A stretch of DNA of 64,000 bases from positions 124,001 through 188,000 of the forward strand of contig JBEKPS010000007.1 of the NCBI GenBank assembly GCA_049520515.1, written 5' to 3'. This document shows positions 16,864 through 24,688 of the stretch, one piece after another (the first letter of the stretch is position 1; every line of letters starts with the position of its first letter). Below the pieces are notes generated by a model. That model saw only the letters and a list, made by a program, of their open reading frames with translations. It did not search any database and was not told where the DNA came from. The translations under genes and the position numbers were made by a program. The DNA is from JAFAMS01 sp049520515 (lineage in GTDB: Bacteria; Vulcanimicrobiota; Vulcanimicrobiia; Vulcanimicrobiales; Vulcanimicrobiaceae).

Positions 16864-17752
16864 TATAGAACTGCTCGCATGGTACGGCACGCATGGCCGA
16901 GCGACGTTGCCATGGCGCACGACGCGCGATCCGTACCGGATCGTGGTTAGCGAATTCATGCTGCAGCAAACGCAAGTCGATCGCGTCCTGCCGGCATACG
17001 CGCGATTTATCGATGCGTATCCAAGCCTAGAAGCGCTTTCGCGTGCATCGCGCGCCGATATCATTCGTGCATGGAAGGGGCTCGGTTACAACATGCGCGC
17101 GGTTCGTTTGCACGAACTGGCACGCGCGGTCGTCGCTCAGTACGGTGGGGAGATGCCGTCCGGCATCGAGCAATTACGCGCGCTGCCCGGAATTGGGCCC
17201 TATACAGCAGCTGCGATCCGCGCTTTTGCTTTCGAGCTGGACGACGTCGCGGTCGACGTCAACATTCGGCGTGTCGTGCACCGCATACAATTCGGTCTCG
17301 AGCATCCGCCGCGCGCGAACGCAAAGGAAGTCGACGACGCCGCGCGCGCGCTGCTGCCTCGCGGCCGCGCGCACGACTGGAATTCAGCGATGATGGATCT
17401 CGGTGCGACGATCTGCACGGCGCGTATCCCCAAGTGCACGCAGTGTCCGGTGCTGGCTGCTTGCGCTGCTGCTCCGCATGGCGAGGCTGAGATCGCGCGT
17501 AGTTCGCAAGCACGCCTTGCTGCAAAACGCCAAGGTCCGCAAGCACGCCTCCCGTTCCCGAAGACGCGCCGCTACGTCCGCGGGCGGATCCTGGATCAGT
17601 TGCGCACGCTCGAGCCCGGAGCGGTTGTTTTGCCTGCCGATTTGGTCGCACGCGTTGACCTTGCGCGCGGCAACTCGTTCGACGAAATCGTCGATGGAAT
17701 GGAACGCGACGGTCTCGTTGTGCGCGACAGCGGCGGCATAAGACTTCGTTAG
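16847..17752 (+). CDS. mutY: A/G-specific adenine glycosylase MutY, short form
   Basis: A 301-residue base-excision repair glycosylase that removes adenine opposite 8-oxoguanine. It has the catalytic Glu in SEFMLQQTQV, the helix-hairpin-helix LPGIGPYTAAAI, the catalytic Asp in VDVNIRRV and the [4Fe-4S] set C-X6-C-X2-C-X5-C near residue 200. The C-terminal NUDIX-like 8-oxoG recognition domain of E. coli MutY is absent; a winged-helix-like tail (RGRILDQLRTLEPG... FDEIVDGMERDGLV) takes its place, as in actinobacterial-type MutY. GTG at 16847 is used; ATG at 16817 is an alternative. The gene overlaps the regulator upstream. Confidence 0.9.
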   Translation: MQRSPNIELLAWYGTHGRATLPWRTTRDPYRIVVSEFMLQQTQVDRVLPAYARFIDAYPSLEALSRASRADIIRAWKGLGYNMRAVRLHELARAVVAQYGGEMPSGIEQLRALPGIGPYTAAAIRAFAFELDDVAVDVNIRRVVHRIQFGLEHPPRANAKEVDDAARALLPRGRAHDWNSAMMDLGATICTARIPKCTQCPVLAACAAAPHGEAEIARSSQARLAAKRQGPQARLPFPKTRRYVRGRILDQLRTLEPGAVVLPADLVARVDLARGNSFDEIVDGMERDGLVVRDSGGIRLR

Positions 17753-17785
17753 AACTGCATGCCCAGAAAGGGGGAGCCAGGACCT

Positions 17786-18766
17786 TTGCGAACCGCGCAC
17801 CCTATGCGTCTTAACCGAACCGGGATTTTTGTAAGCCTGATCGTGACCGCGCTGGCGCTCTCGCTGGCGTCATGCGGCGGCGGAGGGTCGTCGACCCCGA
17901 ACACCTCAGGGACAGCCAGCATTCGTATCATCAACGGTTCGCCTGACGTTGGCAATATCGATGTGCTCGTGAATGGCAAAGTCGTTGCGAGCAATGTCAG
18001 CTACGCGCAGGTCACGGCTTATACGAGTCTGACGGTGGGGACGACGCCACTGCCGCAGGTTGCGTTCGTGAAAACGGGGACGACAACCAATGTCTTTCCG
18101 TCGAACGGGACGACTCCGCAGACGTTCCAGCTCGGCGCAGCCGCAAACTCGAAGGTTACGATCGTTCTTGAAGGACGCGCAACGCTGATCGGATCGCTCG
18201 GACTCCAGGTCGGTGCGTTCGTCGAACCGACGATAACGACGTCTTCCGGTCAATACAGCGTTGTCTTCCATCATGCGTCGCCTGCCGCTTCACTCGCCTC
18301 ACCGTACGGCGTCTACGTCGGATACGTTGAGCTCGGGAGTGCGCCCCTATACTTGGCCTATGGCAGCATGACATTCGGAACGACGAACGGGACGACGGCG
18401 TCGTTCATCGGCGTCACCAATCAACCGGCATACATCGGTCCCCCAGGCGTCGGATTTTGGAGCGGGCCCGTCATCGTATCGACGGCGACGCCGATTCCTG
18501 TGACTTCCAGCACCGCAACGCCGACTCCATCGCCGACGCCGAGCGCCACGCCGATCCCGTCTCCATCCGTCTACGCAGTGACGGTGCCCGGCCCGCCGAT
18601 CGCGATACCGTCGCCGGCAGGCGATTCATTTTCCGTGACGGGCGTTGATTCGACCAATGTCAATCAGTCGATGCCGGACGGTAGCAACAACGTTCTGTAC
18701 ATGTACCTGATCGATTCGACCACCTCACAGACTGGCGTCCAAATGATCGGTACGTTTACGAACTAG
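17786..18766 (+). CDS. DUF4397 domain lipoprotein
   Basis: An exported lipoprotein with lipobox LASC followed by a Gly/Ser spacer. The mature N-terminal half is DUF4397-like (ASIRIINGSPDVGNIDVLVNG, then YTSLTVGTTPL). A low-complexity Thr/Pro/Ser linker lies at about 18500-18570, and a small C-terminal domain follows (NNVLYMYLIDSTT). DUF4397 proteins are surface or cell-wall proteins without an assigned reaction. TTG at 17786 is chosen because AAGGGGGAG lies about 12 bases before it; ATG at 17804 would also give a complete signal peptide. It is convergent with and abuts the sulfite-oxidase-like gene. Confidence 0.72.
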   Translation: MRTAHPMRLNRTGIFVSLIVTALALSLASCGGGGSSTPNTSGTASIRIINGSPDVGNIDVLVNGKVVASNVSYAQVTAYTSLTVGTTPLPQVAFVKTGTTTNVFPSNGTTPQTFQLGAAANSKVTIVLEGRATLIGSLGLQVGAFVEPTITTSSGQYSVVFHHASPAASLASPYGVYVGYVELGSAPLYLAYGSMTFGTTNGTTASFIGVTNQPAYIGPPGVGFWSGPVIVSTATPIPVTSSTATPTPSPTPSATPIPSPSVYAVTVPGPPIAIPSPAGDSFSVTGVDSTNVNQSMPDGSNNVLYMYLIDSTTSQTGVQMIGTFTN

Positions 18767-19360
18767 TTATTGACTCCAAGAGGGAAGATCGGAGTAACGT
18801 TCTTCCTTCCACGGATCAGCGTTGTTGTTGTAGCCGCGAACTTCCCAAAAACCGCGTTCGTCGTGATCAAGGAACTCGATCCCACGAAGCCATTTCGCGC
18901 TTTTCCAAAAGTACTTTTTGGGGACGAGCATCCGTACCGGGCCGCCGTGCGCCGGTTCAATCGGTGCACCGTCGTACTCGTAGACGACCATGACATCATC
19001 GTCGAGCATAACCGAGAGCGGAAGGTTCGTCGTGTACTCGTTGTCGGCGTGCTGAATAACATGCGTAACGCCCGACTTCGGTTGCGCGCGCTTCGCGATC
19101 TCGGAAAACGGCACACCTTTCCAGGTCGTGTTTTTCTTCGACCAGCGCGTGACGCAGTGAATGTCGCCGTTCCACGTTACGGGCGGCATCGCGCGCAACT
19201 CGTCCCATGAGAGCTCAAACGGATTCTCGACCAAGCCGTAGACGCGCAAACGATACGTCTTCAGATCGATGTGCGGGATGTCGCCGACGTGCAGCACAGG
19301 AAAGCCGGTTGCAAGGGTCTGGCCTGGCGGGATGGTCGGGTCTTGCTTCAGGAACGGCAT
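18767..19360 (-). CDS. Sulfite-oxidase-like molybdopterin domain protein
   Basis: A 197-residue protein made of the oxidoreductase molybdopterin-binding domain alone. The Mo-ligand cysteine is in GDIHCVTRWSKKNTTWKG, a block close to bacterial sulfite oxidases. It is followed by LDDDVMVVYEYDG, PAHGGPVRMLVPKKYFWKSAKW and a Trp-rich C-terminus. No Tat or Sec signal is present, so a cytoplasmic location is likely, unlike MsrP/YedY. The real substrate is unknown. The ATG follows an extended -10 (TGTTATAAT) by only 6 bases, which suggests a leaderless mRNA. The open frame that continues upstream through nth on this strand is antisense and not part of the gene. Confidence 0.85.
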   Translation of the reverse strand: MPFLKQDPTIPPGQTLATGFPVLHVGDIPHIDLKTYRLRVYGLVENPFELSWDELRAMPPVTWNGDIHCVTRWSKKNTTWKGVPFSEIAKRAQPKSGVTHVIQHADNEYTTNLPLSVMLDDDVMVVYEYDGAPIEPAHGGPVRMLVPKKYFWKSAKWLRGIEFLDHDERGFWEVRGYNNNADPWKEERYSDLPSWSQ

Positions 19361-19366
19361 CACCGC

Positions 19367-19374
19367 ATTATAAC
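19367..19374. promoter_or_regulatory. Symmetrical -10 element for two divergent, probably leaderless genes
   Basis: The octamer ATTATAAC reads TATAAC on the plus strand and, as TGTTATAAT, an extended -10 on the minus strand. The minus-strand ATG lies 6 bases beyond its -10 and the plus-strand GTG of nth lies 4 bases beyond its own, so transcription would begin at or next to both start codons. Symmetrical -10 elements are a known cause of bidirectional promoters. No clear -35 was identified on either side. Confidence 0.6.
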
Positions 19375-19378
19375 AGTC

Positions 19379-20086
19379 GTGCCCAGCATACCGTTTCCAA
19401 AGCGGAAGGTGCCGCTTGACGTCGCGCACGAGGAGCTTGAAATCCTCGAGAAGACCTATCCCCGCGCCGCCACCGCGCTCGACTACGACAGCATCTATAA
19501 TCTGCTCATCGCGGTCATTCTGTCGGCGCAGACGACCGACGTGGGCGTCAACCGCGTCACGCCGTTTCTGTTCGAGAAGTATCCGACACCGCAGGCGCTT
19601 GCCAAAGCGAAGCTCAGCGACGTCGAAAAGATCATCAAGCCGACCGGCTTTTTCCACACCAAAGCCAAGAGCATCGTCAACGCCGCAAAGGCGCTCGTCG
19701 AGAATTTCGGCGGCGAAGTCCCCAAGGACCGCGAGAGCCTCGAGTCGCTTCCCGGCGTCGGGCGAAAGACGGCCAACGTCGTCATGTCGGTCGCCTTCGG
19801 GGAAGCTGCAATCGCCGTCGATACGCATGTCTTTCGGGTGTCGCATCGGCTCGGATTGACGCTTGGAAAGAATCCACGCGAGGTCGAGGACGATCTGGTC
19901 CGGCTGGTTCCGGTGCGGAAGCAGCCCCATGTCAGCCATTGGCTGATCTTGCACGGCCGTGCCATCTGCAAAGCGCCCTGGCCAAAATGCGAGGAGTGCC
20001 CGGTCGTCAAGCTCTGCCCGACGCCGCCGATTCGTGCACGCGTGCTGAAGGCGGCCATGCGAACGAAAAAGGAGCGTGGCCGATAA
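19379..20086 (+). CDS. nth: Endonuclease III
   Basis: A 235-residue DNA glycosylase/AP lyase that removes oxidised pyrimidines. It has the helix-hairpin-helix LPGVGRKTANVV with the catalytic Lys, the catalytic Asp in VDTHVFRVSHRLG and the [4Fe-4S] set C-X6-C-X2-C-X5-C at the C-terminus. GTG at 19379 is used because it gives a normal N-terminus (PSIPFPKRK) and lies just downstream of the shared -10. The stop codon lies inside the loop of a downstream hairpin. Confidence 0.95.
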   Translation: MPSIPFPKRKVPLDVAHEELEILEKTYPRAATALDYDSIYNLLIAVILSAQTTDVGVNRVTPFLFEKYPTPQALAKAKLSDVEKIIKPTGFFHTKAKSIVNAAKALVENFGGEVPKDRESLESLPGVGRKTANVVMSVAFGEAAIAVDTHVFRVSHRLGLTLGKNPREVEDDLVRLVPVRKQPHVSHWLILHGRAICKAPWPKCEECPVVKLCPTPPIRARVLKAAMRTKKERGR

Positions 20087-20097
20087 GGCCACGCTCC
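20071..20097 (-). terminator. Intrinsic terminator of the small lysine-rich gene
   Basis: GGAGCGTGGCC and GGCCACGCTCC form an 11-bp perfect stem with a 5-base loop. On the minus strand it is followed directly by TTTTT, so it is a textbook terminator for transcripts coming from the acyl-CoA dehydrogenase side. On the plus strand it overlaps the end of nth and lacks a U-tract. Confidence 0.85.
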
Positions 20098-20126
20098 ATT
20101 AGAATGAGTCCGTTTTAACGAGATCT

Positions 20127-20180
20127 TTACTTCTTTTTCTTGGCGGCCTTTTTCTTGGCCATTTTCTTCTTGGCTGGCAT
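20127..20180 (-). CDS. 17-residue lysine-rich peptide
   Basis: The frame encodes MPAKKKMAKKKAAKKKK and stops at TAA. Eleven of its 17 residues are lysine, and the repeats resemble the tails of bacterial histone-H1-like proteins. A strong purine site (GGAGGGGGG) lies about 10 bases before the ATG and an intrinsic terminator starts 29 bases after the stop. The unit therefore looks like an expressed small gene downstream of the acyl-CoA dehydrogenase. A nucleic-acid- or polyphosphate-binding role is a guess from charge alone. Confidence 0.6.
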   Translation of the reverse strand: MPAKKKMAKKKAAKKKK

Positions 20181-20200
20181 GTGGTGAGCACCCCCCTCCG

Positions 20201-20253
20201 TGCGATGTTACCGGTAGAAATACCGACGTCGCACTCGACTAACGAAAGTCGAG
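20201..20253. other. Two adjacent hairpins upstream of the lysine-rich peptide gene
   Basis: TGCGATGT and ACGTCGCA pair (with one G-U) around an inner 5-bp stem CGGTA/TACCG closed by GAAA on the plus strand. A second hairpin, CTCGACT/AGTCGAG with a 6-base loop, follows. The pair fills the space between the acyl-CoA dehydrogenase stop and the Shine-Dalgarno of the small gene. It may be a structured leader, an mRNA processing site or a small RNA; the strand used is not certain. Confidence 0.4.
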
Positions 20254-20265
20254 GCTTGGAAGTTT

Positions 20266-21441
20266 CTACCCTCGGGGGGCTGGTCCTTTGCCGACCATTT
20301 TCCTGGCGATGACGATCCTCTGGATCTGCTGCGTGCCTTCGTAGATTTGCGTGATCTTTGCGTCGCGCATCATTCGTTCGACCGGGTACTCGGTGGAGTA
20401 ACCGAAGCCCCCGAGGATCTGGACGGCGTCGGTCGTCACGCTCATCGCGACGTCACCGCATTTGAGCTTTGCCATCGCAGCGTATTCGGTCGTGTCGGCC
20501 GCGCCCTCGTCGCACTTGCGGGCAGCCTCGTAGAGGAGCAGCCGCGAGGATTCGACCTCGGTGCGCATGTCCGCGAGCATGAACTGAATGCCTTGCTGCT
20601 GCGCAATCGGCTTGCCGAATGCAATCCGTTCTTTTGCGTATTGCGTCGCGTAGTCGAGCGCGCCTTGCGCGATGCCGAGCGCTTGTGCCGCAATCCCGGG
20701 CCGCGACTTATCGAGGACCTTCATCGCGATCTTGAAGCCTTCGCCCTCGACGCCAAGCAAATTCGCTGCCGGCACACGACAATCGGAGAAGTTGAGCTCG
20801 ACGGTCGGTGAGCCGCGGATGCCCATCTTTTTCTCGAGCTTGCCAACGTTGAATCCAGGCATGCCCTTCTCGACGAGAAACGCGCTGATGCCGTTCGGGC
20901 CTTTGCTCGGATCGGTGATCGCGAACACCGTCACGACGTCAGCGACGCCGCCTTGTGTAATCCAAATCTTGCTGCCGTTGAGGACGAATGCGTCGCCGTC
21001 GCGCGTCGCCGTGGCGCGCATCGAGCCGGCTGCGTCCGAGCCGCTGCCGACTTCAGTGAGCGCGTAAGCGCACAGAAACTCACCGCTCGCGAGCTTTGGA
21101 ATAAAACGCCGCTTCTGCTCGTCGCTGCCGCCGATCATGATCGGCAACGTGCCGAGTTCTTGCACTGCGATGATCAGCGCGCTCGACGCGCACGCCTTCG
21201 CTACTTCCTCGACGACTTTGACGTACGTTACAAACGAGCCGCCGACGCCGCCGTATTCCGACGGGAACGGTACGCCGAGCAAATCGTTTTGCGCAAAAAG
21301 CTCTTTGATGTCCCACGGAAACTCACCGCGTTCGTCGATCTCGGCGGCGCGCGGTGCGACGCGCTCGGCGACGAGCGTACGCACCATGTCGAGGATCATT
21401 GCTTCTTCGTCGGAGTCGTATTTCGGCGGCGCTATAGCCAT
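20266..21441 (-). CDS. Acyl-CoA dehydrogenase
   Basis: A 391-residue flavoprotein that oxidises acyl-CoA to enoyl-CoA and passes electrons to ETF. Family motifs are CAYALTEVGSGSDA, SKIWITQGG, KMGIRGSPTVEL and the C-terminal YEGTQQIQRIVIARK, whose Glu is the catalytic base. ATG at 21441 is used because the 26 residues upstream of it are not family-like. It is divergent from the acyl-CoA synthetase. The two would form a fatty-acid activation and oxidation pair, though chain-length specificity cannot be read. Confidence 0.93.
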   Translation of the reverse strand: MAIAPPKYDSDEEAMILDMVRTLVAERVAPRAAEIDERGEFPWDIKELFAQNDLLGVPFPSEYGGVGGSFVTYVKVVEEVAKACASSALIIAVQELGTLPIMIGGSDEQKRRFIPKLASGEFLCAYALTEVGSGSDAAGSMRATATRDGDAFVLNGSKIWITQGGVADVVTVFAITDPSKGPNGISAFLVEKGMPGFNVGKLEKKMGIRGSPTVELNFSDCRVPAANLLGVEGEGFKIAMKVLDKSRPGIAAQALGIAQGALDYATQYAKERIAFGKPIAQQQGIQFMLADMRTEVESSRLLLYEAARKCDEGAADTTEYAAMAKLKCGDVAMSVTTDAVQILGGFGYSTEYPVERMMRDAKITQIYEGTQQIQRIVIARKMVGKGPAPRG

Positions 21442-21505
21442 AGTCGTTGCGGCTTCGCGCAGCCCGCGCAGGCGCCCTACGCCTCCTAGCGAGAAGGCAC
21501 GCAAG

Positions 21506-23473
21506 GTGAGTGTCCCCACGCAGTCCGTCTATCGCTGGGAGCCGAGCAAGGAACAAGTTCGCAATGCGAATTTGACGCAATTGCTGGCACGGATGGGCGT
21601 CGATTCGTATCCCGCATTGCTCGAAGCGATCGAACGCGACGTTCGACCGTTCAACCAGGCGATGGTCGAGCTGCTGGATCTCCACTGGGATCGGCCGTGG
21701 GACGAGCTGCTGGATCTTTCGCGCGGGAAACCATTCGCGCGCTGGTTCGTCGGGGCAGAATACAACGCAGCGGCAAACTGCGTGGATCGTTGGATCGCGC
21801 GCGGACGCGGCGAGCAGCGTGCGATTATTTGGGAAGGCGAAGACGGCACCATTCGCACGCTGAACTATTCGGAGCTGCGCGGCGCGGTCGCACGTTTGGG
21901 TGGCACGCTGCGCGCGCTCGGCGTGCACAAAGGCGACACGATCGGCATCTTCATGCCGCTCATCCCCGAGACGGCGATCGCGCTGCTTGCGATCGCGTAT
22001 GTTGGAGCGATCGCAGTCCCGGCGTTCTCGGGCTACGGGCCGCAGGCGCTCGCGACACGCTTGGCGGACGCAAACGCGAAGATTCTCTTGACCGTCGACG
22101 GCGTTTTACGGCGCGGCAAGCCGGTAGCCATGAAGACCGTCGCGGACGAGGCGCTGGCCGATGCCCCGAGCGTCGAGCACGTGCTCGTCTTTCGCCGAGC
22201 CAAGATCGACGTACCGATGCAGCATGGCCGTGATTTGGATTGGGAGACGGCCGTTGATACGCACGATGCCGTCGTTACGTACGAGCGCACGAGTGCGAAC
22301 GACCAGATGATGCTGCTCTACACAAGCGGTAGCACCGGAAAGCCCAAAGGCGTCGTGCACGTGCACGCAGGCTTTCCGATCAAGGCAATGATCGACGCAT
22401 GGTTGTGCACCGATTTGCGTGCGGACGATCGAATTCTGTGGTTCACCGACATCGGCTGGATGATGGGACCGTGGTTGATTTTCTCGGCGCTCGGAATCGG
22501 AGCGACGGCGGTGCTGTATGAAGGGACGCCCGATTATCCAAAGCCGGATCGCTTGTGGAGCGTTTGCGAGTCACACGGCGTGACGCATTTGGGGATTGCG
22601 CCTACGGCGATCCGCTCGTTGATGGTCCACGGTGCAGAACCCGTCCGTGCGCACGATCTTTCGCGTATGCGCATTCTCGCAAGCTCCGGAGAACCGTGGA
22701 ATACGGAACCGTGGAAGTGGTTCGCGCACGTCGTCGGCGGCGACCGGCTGCCGATCATCAACTATTCGGGTGGAACCGAGATTTCGGGCGGAATCATTGG
22801 CTGTTTTCCGACGATGCCGCTCGTTCCGAATTCGTTTCACGGGCCGGTTCCCGGAATGGTCGCGGACGTGTATGATGCTGAGGGCAAACCAATGCGCGGC
22901 GACGTCGGCGAATTGGTCGTTACGGAACCGTGGCCTGGAATGACGCAATCGTTTTGGGGCGGCGACGCGACGAAACGCGATGATGCACGTTATCTCGCAT
23001 CGTACTGGGAGCGTTTTCCGCGGACGTGGGTGCACGGCGATTGGTGCATCATCGACGCCGACGGCTATTGGTATATTCGCGGAAGAAGCGACGACACGAT
23101 CAACGTTGCCGGAAAGCGCGTCGGCCCCGCGGAGTTCGAGAGCGCGCTGGTCTCCGATGCACGCGTGCGCGAAGCCGCTGCAATCGCGGTCCCGGACGAC
23201 ATCAAAGGTGACGTGGTCGTGTGCTTGGTCGTTGCGAAACGCCACGAGGACGAAAGCGAAACGATGCGCTCGGAGCTCATGGGCGTGATCGAACGCGTGA
23301 TGGGAAAATCGTTGCGGCCGAAAGCAATCTTGTTTGTTGACGACCTTCCGAAGACGCGCAATCTCAAGGTAATGCGCCGTGTCGCGCGGGCTCGCTATCT
23401 AGGCCTGGATTTGGGCGATTTATCCGCTCTGGAGAATGTCGCCAGCCTGGAAGCAATTGACGCCAGGCGCTAA
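21506..23473 (+). CDS. Acetyl-CoA synthetase-like AMP-forming acyl-CoA synthetase
   Basis: A 655-residue adenylate-forming ligase that activates a carboxylic acid with ATP and CoA. It carries the P-loop YTSGSTGKPKGVVH, FTDIGWMMGPW, NYSGGTEISGG, the GDWCIIDADGYWYIRGRSDDTINVAGKR hinge region and the C-terminal PKTRNLKVMRR with the catalytic lysine. Overall layout follows Acs, with an N-terminal ACAS-like segment (residues 1 to about 90). GTG at 21506 has a GAGAAGG site about 10 bases upstream. The substrate may be acetate, propionate or a longer acid. Confidence 0.9.
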   Translation: MSVPTQSVYRWEPSKEQVRNANLTQLLARMGVDSYPALLEAIERDVRPFNQAMVELLDLHWDRPWDELLDLSRGKPFARWFVGAEYNAAANCVDRWIARGRGEQRAIIWEGEDGTIRTLNYSELRGAVARLGGTLRALGVHKGDTIGIFMPLIPETAIALLAIAYVGAIAVPAFSGYGPQALATRLADANAKILLTVDGVLRRGKPVAMKTVADEALADAPSVEHVLVFRRAKIDVPMQHGRDLDWETAVDTHDAVVTYERTSANDQMMLLYTSGSTGKPKGVVHVHAGFPIKAMIDAWLCTDLRADDRILWFTDIGWMMGPWLIFSALGIGATAVLYEGTPDYPKPDRLWSVCESHGVTHLGIAPTAIRSLMVHGAEPVRAHDLSRMRILASSGEPWNTEPWKWFAHVVGGDRLPIINYSGGTEISGGIIGCFPTMPLVPNSFHGPVPGMVADVYDAEGKPMRGDVGELVVTEPWPGMTQSFWGGDATKRDDARYLASYWERFPRTWVHGDWCIIDADGYWYIRGRSDDTINVAGKRVGPAEFESALVSDARVREAAAIAVPDDIKGDVVVCLVVAKRHEDESETMRSELMGVIERVMGKSLRPKAILFVDDLPKTRNLKVMRRVARARYLGLDLGDLSALENVASLEAIDARR

Positions 23474-23508
23474 GTACGAATCAGGTTAGGACAAGCTAGG
23501 AATCCTAT

Positions 23509-23533
23509 GTAGGCGCGCCTAATGCGCGCCTAC
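23509..23533 (+). promoter_or_regulatory. 10-bp hairpin abutting the Shine-Dalgarno of the redox operon
   Basis: GTAGGCGCGC and its exact complement GCGCGCCTAC enclose the loop CTAAT. The right arm ends directly before GGAGGA, the ribosome site for the cytochrome-barrel gene. No U-tract follows. It could control ribosome access, be a regulator site, or end transcription from the synthetase gene weakly. Confidence 0.5.
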
Positions 23534-23542
23534 GGAGGACCG

Positions 23543-24688
23543 ATGTTTCGCCGAATCTCTCTCGGGATCGCCCTAGTCGGGCTATTGATCGCCGCGGGGC
23601 TGCGCTCGCGGCCGGTTGTCGCCATTCCACTTTTTGCGCATCAGTACGGGGTCACGTGCGAAAAGTGCCACTCGGTCATCCCACATCTGAATGCGTTCGG
23701 AGCGGCCTTCATGGCCAACGGTTACCGGATTCCGGGTGTAAAGCCGGGGCCGGCGTTTCCGATCTCGGCCAAAACGAATCTGGTCGCGTCGACTGAAGTT
23801 CAAGGTCAGGGTCTGCCCAAAGACATCGTCGACGAGGTCGAGACCTTCACCGCCGGAGCGATCGGAAACCGTGCGAGCTATCTCGTCGAGCAATATGTCG
23901 TCGACGGCGGCATGCGCGGACTGACGCGCGATGCTTGGGTGATCGATCGTGTCAATCCGTGGAGTGCGCGCGTTCCGATCTTCGTACAAGCCGGTTCGTT
24001 TACGCTTCCGGTTCCCGTCGATCCCGAGACATTTCGCGATTCGTATCAGGGCTACGCGGTCATGGAGCAAACCGTCGGGAACAATCCGTTCAACTTCTTC
24101 GCTCCGAAGATCGGAGTTCGTGCGAGTGTCGGCGATCTCACGCGCGGTTTGAGCGGCCAAGTCTTCGTTGGGCAAGGGCACGATCGGCAAAGCGGAATCC
24201 CGGCGTACGGCGACGATTGGATGGGCGTCGCGCAAGATGTATTCGGACCGGTAACGCTGACGGGTTACCGTTATTCGGGAACACGTCCGCTTGTCGACGG
24301 CGACATCGACAGGTTCCAGCGCACGGGCTACGGCGTCGTCTATAACAATTTCTCGCATTGGGAATGGGATAACCTGATCCAGACCGGCTGGGACTCGAAC
24401 TGCAACGTGCTCTTTCACACCGGCTGCGCATCGAGCGGCGGACTGACGCAGCTGCGCTACATGTTCAACCGGCGGCTTTACGCTGAAGCCCGCTATGAGG
24501 GAACGAATTCGCCCGTCGATACGAGCGTCAGCATCGGGCCCGGCTCGCCGAACTCCGGCTTCTATCGCGACGGCGTGATCATGCTCGGTTACGGAACGGG
24601 GGAAAACTCCCGGATCACGCTCGAGAACGTGATCCAGAACTCTGCGCCGACGCATGTTTGGAATCTCCAATTCACGGTCGGGTACTGA
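23543..24688 (+). CDS. Exported beta-barrel-like protein with a single CXXCH haem motif
   Basis: A 381-residue exported protein. The signal peptide is at residues 1 to about 27, then comes one c-type haem motif (CEKCHSVIPHLNAFG, Cys39, Cys42, His43). The rest, about residues 70-381, has alternating hydrophobic strands with aromatic ends and closes with a terminal aromatic strand (VWNLQFTVGY), as in outer-membrane barrels. A fused haem-plus-porin layout would put a haem at the outer membrane; this is inferred from motif and pattern only. ATG at 23543 is chosen for the GGAGGA just upstream. It is first in an operon with yceI-like and multicopper oxidase genes, joined by overlapping stop/start codons. 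Confidence 0.75.
   Translation: MFRRISLGIALVGLLIAAGLRSRPVVAIPLFAHQYGVTCEKCHSVIPHLNAFGAAFMANGYRIPGVKPGPAFPISAKTNLVASTEVQGQGLPKDIVDEVETFTAGAIGNRASYLVEQYVVDGGMRGLTRDAWVIDRVNPWSARVPIFVQAGSFTLPVPVDPETFRDSYQGYAVMEQTVGNNPFNFFAPKIGVRASVGDLTRGLSGQVFVGQGHDRQSGIPAYGDDWMGVAQDVFGPVTLTGYRYSGTRPLVDGDIDRFQRTGYGVVYNNFSHWEWDNLIQTGWDSNCNVLFHTGCASSGGLTQLRYMFNRRLYAEARYEGTNSPVDTSVSIGPGSPNSGFYRDGVIMLGYGTGENSRITLENVIQNSAPTHVWNLQFTVGY

Noticed and set aside
18490..18580. Repeated ACG/CCG units as a possible tandem DNA repeat
   Set aside because: It encodes the Thr/Pro/Ser linker of a lipoprotein and has no exact repeat unit.
19361..20092. Long minus-strand open frame running upstream of the sulfite-oxidase-like gene
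   Set aside because: It is antisense to nth, lacks family sequence, and the true gene starts at ATG 19360 next to a good -10.
23582..24670. 362-codon minus-strand frame opposite the cytochrome-barrel gene
   Set aside because: No ribosome site or recognisable motifs; the plus-strand gene has a signal peptide, CXXCH and operon context.
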